Assembly (NCBI GenBank): GCA_046729855.1 | Contig: JBKPHM010000076.1 | Location: forward strand, 1-18,053 | DNA length: 18,053 nucleotides | Reading direction: 5' to 3' | Source of the DNA: DATHSY01 sp046729855 | Lineage (GTDB): Bacteria; Actinomycetota; UBA4738; HRBIN12 | In this document: positions 13,815-18,053 of the stretch, one piece after another | Position numbering within the stretch: the stretch's first letter is position 1 | How the letters are laid out: every line of letters starts with the position of its first letter | Position numbers and translations under genes: made by a program | The notes under the pieces: generated by a model | Database searches by the model: none | Seen by the model: the letters and a program-made list of their open reading frames with translations, nothing else | What the model was told of the DNA's origin: nothing

Positions 13815-14477
13815 TCAGATGGCCGTCCCTGCCGATTGCCGCCCATCCGAACGGAGCACGCTGATCGCTTTCTCCGAGGCGAAGGCCGTCAGCCAGCGTT
13901 CGTCTGACAGAAGGGCTCGTCGGTATCCGGCACCCCGTTCGAGCCCGGGCAGGTCCGGAGCGTACTGACCGAGGAATAGGTTGCTCGAAATCAGGAGTCC
14001 GCCAGGGGCGAGGAGTCCAGCGAACCGCTCGAGATCGTCCGCGGTCGGGATCGTCGCGTCGTACGCGACCACGTCGTACGGTGGGTGCAGCTCCGTCGCC
14101 ACCACCGGCCACTCACCCTGGACGATCCGGATCCGTTGGTCGAGCGACTCGCGCTCGAAAATGTCTTGCGCCAGCCCGCAGTGCTCTTCCTCCTTCTCGA
14201 CCGTGTCGACGAGACCGCCCGGTGACGAGCCGAACGCCAGCCACAGCGCCGAGTAGCCGAGGCCGCATCCCACCTCGAGGATCCGTCGTGCGTGAACCGC
14301 CGCAACCAGGACCCCGAACAGTGGTGCCTCGTGGCCCGGGTAGACGTCGCAGCCATGCTCTTGCCGATGTGCGACCGAAGCCTTGGCGACGTGTCTGAAG
14401 CGATCCCTTGCGGCGGTCGTCTCCTCGATCCACGCGGCCACGTCGAGAGCCGTCGTCGGTTCTTGTCGCTCGGCCAC
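13815..14477 (-). CDS. SAM-dependent O-methyltransferase-like protein
   Basis: A 220-residue class I methyltransferase resembling the O-methyltransferase family 3 / catechol O-methyltransferase group. PGHEAPLFGVLV precedes motif I, ILEVGCGLGYSALWLA (66-81). DTVEKEEEHCGLA (91-103) supplies the acidic ribose-binding residue, PPYDVVAYDATIPT is motif II/III, and LLAPGGLLISSN follows. The substrate is unknown; in this family it is often a catechol or a small aromatic, or a rRNA or protein side chain. The start is GTG 14477, with GAGAGG about 10 bases upstream and TAGCGT (14519 to 14514) as a possible -10. It is divergent from the pentapeptide gene. Confidence 0.85.
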   Translation of the reverse strand: MAERQEPTTALDVAAWIEETTAARDRFRHVAKASVAHRQEHGCDVYPGHEAPLFGVLVAAVHARRILEVGCGLGYSALWLAFGSSPGGLVDTVEKEEEHCGLAQDIFERESLDQRIRIVQGEWPVVATELHPPYDVVAYDATIPTADDLERFAGLLAPGGLLISSNLFLGQYAPDLPGLERGAGYRRALLSDERWLTAFASEKAISVLRSDGRQSAGTAI

Positions 14478-14512
14478 GAGTGGGCGCCTCTCGGTGCGGA
14501 TGTCCCGCCGCG

Positions 14513-14519
14513 TACGCTA
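14513..14519. promoter_or_regulatory. overlapping divergent -10 elements, methyltransferase and pentapeptide genes
   Basis: TACGCT on the plus strand (14513-14518) ends 7 bases before the pentapeptide GTG. TAGCGT on the minus strand (14519 down to 14514) lies about 36 bases before the methyltransferase GTG. The two hexamers overlap almost completely. Just downstream CTCCCG (14521-14526) and CGGGAG (14534-14539) form a perfect inverted repeat over the pentapeptide start, a possible operator. Confidence 0.4.
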
Positions 14520-14525
14520 CCTCCC

Positions 14526-15209
14526 GTGCATGGCGGGAGAGGGTCGGATGATGAGCGGCCGCGTGCGCCGTCTGCGCCCGACCTCCCGGACGACCTGTCA
14601 ACTCTGAGAGATGTCGGGCCCGATCTTCCGGCGCTCGAGCTCCAGCAGCACCACCTGGTTGGGCTCGACCTTTCCGGGCGTGATGCGACCAGTCTGGCGC
14701 TGATCGAGGCTTGCCTCGAGGACGTCGACGCCTCCGGCGCCAACCTTCGGCGAGCTTCGCTCCGTGACGTGATCGTCGAACGGGGCGACTGCGCGAACGC
14801 TGATCTGTCGGAGGCGATCCTGAAGCGGGTCGAGGTGCGGGGCGTCCGGCTGACGGGAGTCATCCTCGGTGGGGCACGGTTGGAGGACGTCACGTTTGCC
14901 GGGTGCCGGCTGGACCTGTCGTCGTTCCGTTTCGGGCACCTCGAGGCCGTCCGCTTCGACGACTGCCGGATGGAGGAGGCGGATCTCTACCAGGCGGCGC
15001 TCACGTCGGTCGACTTCTCGTCGTGCGATCTGTCGCGTACGAACCTGGCCGAAGCGACGTTCGAGCGGTGCGAGATGCGCGACTGCGAGCTGACCGGCGT
15101 CGCTGGATCCGAGCGCCTCCGGGGCGTCGCGATGCCGTGGCCCGACGTCGTCCGCTCGGCCGCCGTCCTCGCGTCCGGTCTGGGGGTCCGCATCCTCGAG
15201 GACGACTGA
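14526..15209 (+). CDS. pentapeptide-repeat protein
   Basis: A 227-residue protein. After a polar N-terminal tail (1-45), residues about 46-195 consist of A(D/N)LxX-type pentapeptide repeats such as GANLRRASL, NADLSEAIL, GARLEDVTF, EADLYQAAL, RTNLAEATF and DCELTGV. They are predicted to fold as a right-handed quadrilateral beta-helix. A short C-terminal cap (PWPDVVRSAAVLASGLGVRILEDD) ends the chain. Several repeats carry Cys at the turn (AGC, DDC, SSC, ERC, RDC). Some such proteins mimic DNA and protect gyrase, but most have unknown roles. The open frame runs back into the methyltransferase; the GTG at 14526 is chosen because TACGCT lies 7 bases upstream and the antisense overlap ends there. 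Confidence 0.88.
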   Translation: MHGGRGSDDERPRAPSAPDLPDDLSTLRDVGPDLPALELQQHHLVGLDLSGRDATSLALIEACLEDVDASGANLRRASLRDVIVERGDCANADLSEAILKRVEVRGVRLTGVILGGARLEDVTFAGCRLDLSSFRFGHLEAVRFDDCRMEEADLYQAALTSVDFSSCDLSRTNLAEATFERCEMRDCELTGVAGSERLRGVAMPWPDVVRSAAVLASGLGVRILEDD

Positions 15210-15225
15210 CGCGGTAGGGGACCAT

Positions 15226-15621
15226 CTAGGGCGCGCCGGGTTGGGCTTGTGGAGGACCGGCGCGCGAGGCGACCAGGACCGCGTTCCCGTCTGGATCGAG
15301 CACGCGAGCGACCCGTTCACCCCACGGCCGGTCCGTCGGCTCTTCGAGCACGCGTACGCCCGCCGCCGTCAGCCCCTCCATCGCGGCATCGCAGTCGTCC
15401 GCATAGACCCAGAGCGAGATCCGCTGGTCGCCCATGCTCTCGTGTACCTCGCGATCCAGGCTGAGCCCGACCTGGGAGGACCCGATGTCGAGGCCGACGT
15501 AGACCGGATCGCCCTCGCGCGGGAACCGATAGCTCACGACCCCGCCGAGCAGTTCAACATAGAAGCCCAGCGCCCGGTTGAGATCGGATGTCGACAAGAT
15601 CGGGAATGCGGACGTGAACAT
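15226..15621 (-). CDS. VOC family (glyoxalase/bleomycin-resistance fold) protein
   Basis: A 131-residue protein of the VOC superfamily: FPILSTSDLNRALGFYVELLGG (start), VYVGLDIGSSQVGLS (end of first half), ISLWVYADDCDAAMEGLTAAGVRVLEEP and RVARVLDPDGNAVLVA (second half). The pattern resembles bleomycin-resistance-like members. The frame can be extended 25 codons upstream, but the ATG at 15621 follows GGGTGAGGAG, a good Shine-Dalgarno sequence, and fits the fold. It converges with the pentapeptide gene across 16 bases. It is distinct in sequence from the VOC protein at 13084, so this is not a recent duplication. Confidence 0.85.
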   Translation of the reverse strand: MFTSAFPILSTSDLNRALGFYVELLGGVVSYRFPREGDPVYVGLDIGSSQVGLSLDREVHESMGDQRISLWVYADDCDAAMEGLTAAGVRVLEEPTDRPWGERVARVLDPDGNAVLVASRAGPPQAQPGAP

Positions 15622-15705
15622 CTCCTCACCCTCCCCGCGCCGGGAGGACGATCGGCGCGGACGCACGATCCGACGCATCGCAGGGCTCAACCTCATCGGT
15701 GCTGC

Positions 15706-15732
15706 GGGTGGCCTGGATTCGCCGGGCCACCC
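15706..15732 (-). terminator. perfect 8-bp inverted repeat between the Clp_N-like and VOC genes
   Basis: GGGTGGCC (15706-15713) and GGCCACCC (15725-15732) pair perfectly around an 11-base loop. It lies 27 bases past the 3' end of the Clp_N-like gene in the 137-base gap, so a terminator for that gene is likely. There is no T-run; a regulatory dyad is the alternative. Confidence 0.4.
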
Positions 15733-15758
15733 ATCGCATCATCGATCGGTGGAGTCGG

Positions 15759-16748
15759 TCATCCGGTTCCGCGCCGTCCCCTGTCGATCGCCTGCCCTTC
15801 GCGAGCGCTCCCCTCGCGGAAGGGCAGCACCTCCACGACGCTCGGATCCCTCACGGCGCGTCGGACGATTGCCTCCATCGGAATCGCGTCCTCACCCACC
15901 ACGTACCAGTGCCCCTTCTTCCAATTCGACGCATTGGTGCCCCATTGTGCGGTGCCAGGTGGATGAGCCCTTCCAAGCTCCTGGGTCACGGCGCCCCAGT
16001 CATGCTTCGGGAAGTAAACCCATGGTCCGAGCGGGCCGGGCGGCGTCTGTGACGCGGGCGGTTCGACCCGCGGGGTCTGGGCACCGTGCGCTCGCAGACG
16101 TTCCATCACTTCGTCCGGATCGATGCCGAATGCCTCCAGTCTCGGATCGCCGCCGTAGTCGCCATAGACAATGGCCATGAGGATGTGCTCGTCCGTGAGC
16201 CGTGTCGCCCCCATCCCGAGCGCGATTCCTTGGGCCCAGCCGAGCACGAGTTGGTAGGTCGGACTCGAGTAGGTTCCGGACCCTCGCCGTCCGGCTCGCA
16301 TCCGCTCCGAAACATGTCGGCGGACGTCGGCGTGCGTGAGACCGAGCTCGTCGAGCACTTTCGCGGCCACCGTCGGTGTCGATGGGTTCAGCAACGCCAG
16401 GAGGAAGTGCAGGTCGATACAGGCCCCATGCCGGAGATCCCGCGCCTCGACGAACGCTCGTCTCGCCATATCGGAGGACGCCGACGCATCCCAGCGCGGC
16501 GCGTCGCCAATTTCCGCCGCCAACGCCTTCCATGAATCGAATCCGAGCTCCCGCGCGATTGTCGCCTGGGCGTCCCGAAGGGTCGAGTGCCAGCCTTCGA
16601 GCCGTTCTGCGGGACGGCCAGCGAACTTCGGATGCGAGGCCAGCATGCGATCGATCGCCTCCTGGTCGCCCGACTCGAAGGCACGCTTGAGCTCCTCCGC
16701 GCGGGTGCGGAGCTGCCGGAGAACGGGGCGATCCGGCAACGAGGTCAT
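15759..16748 (-). CDS. ankyrin-like / Clp N-domain protein without an ATPase
   Basis: A 329-residue protein in three parts. Residues 14-80 look like an ankyrin-type helical pair (ELKRAFESGDQEAIDRMLASHP, then TLRDAQATIARELGFDSWKAL). Residues about 92-222 match the Clp repeat (Clp_N) fold twice: ARRAFVEARDLRHGACIDLHFLLALL...VLDELGLTHADVRRHV and YQLVLGWAQGIALGMGATRLTDEHILMAIVY...LEAFGIDPDEVMERL. After a proline-rich linker (228-243), a C-terminal region of about 80 residues (GPWVYFPKHDWGAV...HWYVVGEDAIPMEAIVRRAV) is unknown to me. No AAA+ ATPase domain or Walker motif is present. The ATG at 16748 follows GGGGAGG. Clp_N-only proteins may act as adaptors or substrate binders; this is inference. 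Confidence 0.8.
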   Translation of the reverse strand: MTSLPDRPVLRQLRTRAEELKRAFESGDQEAIDRMLASHPKFAGRPAERLEGWHSTLRDAQATIARELGFDSWKALAAEIGDAPRWDASASSDMARRAFVEARDLRHGACIDLHFLLALLNPSTPTVAAKVLDELGLTHADVRRHVSERMRAGRRGSGTYSSPTYQLVLGWAQGIALGMGATRLTDEHILMAIVYGDYGGDPRLEAFGIDPDEVMERLRAHGAQTPRVEPPASQTPPGPLGPWVYFPKHDWGAVTQELGRAHPPGTAQWGTNASNWKKGHWYVVGEDAIPMEAIVRRAVRDPSVVEVLPFREGSAREGQAIDRGRRGTG

Positions 16749-16877
16749 GGCAACCTCCCCATGTGCCCGCGTCGGCCGGCTCGGGCGGGTCGGAGTTCCG
16801 ATCTCGACACGCGACCCTGCGGGTGGACTCGGTCCTTGCCGCCGACGGGAGGCGTCCTACACGGCGCTGCGGCGAGT

Positions 16878-17324
16878 CTACGCCGAGGGGTGCCAGTCGA
16901 ACTCGCGGTAGCGGCCGGCCCGCATGAGGTTCGCGAGCTCCTTGCGTCTGTCCGCCGGGAGCCCCGCGATCCTCGAGGCCACCGGGGACGGGGTCCACCA
17001 TGTCGGGTCGAACTGTCCGAGGACGTACCGAACGGCGTCGGCGATGCCTTCGATCACCTCGCCCGGGCACGTCCCGCCGGGAACGTTCTGGAGCAGGTGC
17101 GTGTACTCATGGCTGAGCGCTCCGACGTCGTCGCGATGCATGCTGAACCATCCATAGTCGAGGCAGATCCGCTCCTCGGCGGCGTGGCAGTGCGCGGCTC
17201 CGGAGCCGCCATCCGTCATCCACTCGAGCGTGAAGGGACGCTGCGGCAACCCGAGCAGGTTGGCGACGACCGGGGCGTTGCCGTCGAGGGCCGCGCGCAG
17301 CTCGGCCAGCAGCTTCCGCTTCAT
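16878..17324 (-). CDS. basic secretory protein-like putative zinc metallopeptidase
   Basis: A 148-residue protein with a gluzincin-like zinc motif HEYTH (residues 72-76, ALSHEYTHLLQ) followed by GEVIEGIADAVRYVLG (88-103). This pair is the signature of the plant and bacterial basic secretory protein family (PF04450), where the downstream Glu or Asp completes the zinc site. No signal peptide is visible and the chain begins with MKRKLLAEL, so unlike the name it appears cytoplasmic unless the start is wrong. It is short for the family, which usually has more N-terminal sequence. The start at 17324 has no clear Shine-Dalgarno sequence. It is divergent from glmU with 78 bases between. Substrate unknown. 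Confidence 0.65.
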   Translation of the reverse strand: MKRKLLAELRAALDGNAPVVANLLGLPQRPFTLEWMTDGGSGAAHCHAAEERICLDYGWFSMHRDDVGALSHEYTHLLQNVPGGTCPGEVIEGIADAVRYVLGQFDPTWWTPSPVASRIAGLPADRRKELANLMRAGRYREFDWHPSA

Positions 17325-17402
17325 GCGGGCATCGTCTCAGCCCGCTTGTCAGGGGGCGCGCCGGCCCGGTACAAAGGTCTGGTCCACGACCGAAGGATCC
17401 GG

Positions 17403-18053
17403 GTGTCCGCGAAGAGGTCGACCCGATCCCTGGCCGCGGTGGTCCTCGCTGCCGGCAAGGGCAAGCGTCTGAAGTCCGGTCTCCCCAAGGTGCTCCACGA
17501 GGTGGCCGGGCGGCCGCTGCTGTGGCACACGCTCCAGAACGTGCTCGCGGCGAAGCCGGACCGGATCGTGATCGTCGTCTCGAACGGCGCCGAGCAGGTC
17601 GAGGCGGCCGTGCGTTCGTGGAGCCTCTCGCCGGACCCGGCCTTCGTGCACCAAGGGGAACCGCTTGGCACGGGCCATGCCGTCGCGGCGGCCGAGAAGG
17701 CAGTGGGCAAGGCGGAGGAGGTCCTCGTCGTCGCCGGCGACTTCGATCCGGCGACGCCCTCCGACGTCCGCCGGTTGCTGAAGATCCACCGCCGCACCGG
17801 GTCTGCGGCGTCGATCCTGACCGCCGACGTCGACGTCCCTGGCGGGTACGCGCGGATCGTCCGCAACCGCAGCCGACTACTCGACATCGTCGAGGGCACC
17901 GACGCGCCGCGCGAGCTCCTCGCCAGCAAAGAGGTATCTGCGCTCGTGTTCGCGTTTCGGCGCGATGATCTGTACAAGGCGCTCCCGCTCGTCGGGCGCG
18001 AGAACCGGCAGAAGGAGTACTACCTGAACGCCGTCTTCCCGATCCTGATCGAG
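17403..18053 (+). CDS. glmU: GlmU (UDP-N-acetylglucosamine pyrophosphorylase), 3' end outside the window
   Basis: The first 217 residues of the bifunctional enzyme that makes UDP-GlcNAc for peptidoglycan. The nucleotide-binding LAAGKGKRLKSGLPKVLHEVAGRPLL, HQGEPLGTGHAV and VVAGD are present, as are DIVEGTDAPRE and NRQKEYYLNAVFPI. Only the uridylyltransferase part is visible; the acetyltransferase beta-helix would follow. The GTG at 17403 follows GAAGGA. Several usually conserved positions are altered: GDxPLL reads GDFDPA, GYGRI reads GYARI, and EINTG reads EVSAL, so the UDP-GlcNAc pocket differs from E. coli. It may be a divergent GlmU or a GlmU-like nucleotidyltransferase. The reading frame is open to the last base. 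Confidence 0.88.
   Translation, partial: MSAKRSTRSLAAVVLAAGKGKRLKSGLPKVLHEVAGRPLLWHTLQNVLAAKPDRIVIVVSNGAEQVEAAVRSWSLSPDPAFVHQGEPLGTGHAVAAAEKAVGKAEEVLVVAGDFDPATPSDVRRLLKIHRRTGSAASILTADVDVPGGYARIVRNRSRLLDIVEGTDAPRELLASKEVSALVFAFRRDDLYKALPLVGRENRQKEYYLNAVFPILIE

Noticed and set aside
13658..13846. Minus-strand 62-codon open frame in the gap beside the methyltransferase gene
   Set aside because: It begins inside the methyltransferase, has third-position GC of roughly two thirds by hand count, lower than expected here, and lacks an RBS or promoter. Decayed sequence is possible but it is not supported as a gene.
12655..17402. Integrative element inserted at tRNA-Gln
   Set aside because: No integrase, no phage genes and no direct repeat of the tRNA 3' end found by eye downstream. 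The block is reported only as a synteny break.
1..18053. CRISPR arrays, insertion sequences, transposases
   Set aside because: No regularly spaced repeats, no transposase-like frames and no terminal inverted repeats flanking a gene were seen.

Overview
The window is high-GC DNA and looks like chromosomal sequence from an actinomycete-type bacterium (phylum Actinomycetota), probably a poorly characterised lineage. Three things point there: a DUF3052 gene, a Pmt-type protein O-mannosyltransferase divergent from rsmI, and the core order rsmI - metG - tatD - Rpf-like cell-wall gene - rsmA/ksgA - ispE - tRNA-Gln - glmU. Genus and class cannot be read from the sequence alone.

Layout. (1) 1-1196, plus strand: the 3' part of a CPBP-family membrane protease, translationally coupled to a small 2-oxoglutarate/Fe(II) oxygenase-like protein. 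(2) 1183-6262, minus strand: DUF3052, then protein O-mannosyltransferase (pmt), then a CocE/NonD-type serine hydrolase, then an amidase_2-like protein. (3) 6289-12573, plus strand: the housekeeping block rsmI, metG, tatD, a DUF348-G5-RlpA cell-wall protein, rsmA (ksgA) and ispE. (4) tRNA-Gln(UUG) at 12604-12674. (5) 12679-17324: an accessory block of seven small genes on both strands, namely a CU044_5270-like domain stub, two VOC/glyoxalase-fold proteins, a SAM methyltransferase, a pentapeptide-repeat protein, an ankyrin/Clp_N adaptor-like protein and a basic-secretory-protein-like metallopeptidase. (6) From 17403: the 5' part of glmU, open at the window end.

The core block covers RNA modification (RsmI, RsmA), translation (MetG, tRNA-Gln), nucleic-acid housekeeping (TatD), isoprenoid precursor synthesis (IspE), and envelope construction or remodelling (GlmU, G5/RlpA protein, Pmt, amidase-like protein).

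The most interesting signals lie between or beneath the genes. The leader of the G5-RlpA gene can form two mutually exclusive hairpins, one of which hides the ribosome-binding site exactly, like a translational RNA switch. A site one mismatch from the actinobacterial parS 14-mer sits between metG and tatD. Seven genes have a TANNNT hexamer 7-9 bases before the start codon and no Shine-Dalgarno sequence, which suggests widespread leaderless transcription. Two divergent gene pairs have overlapping back-to-back -10 hexamers. The Rpf-position cell-wall protein carries an RlpA double-psi barrel instead of an Rpf lysozyme-like domain.
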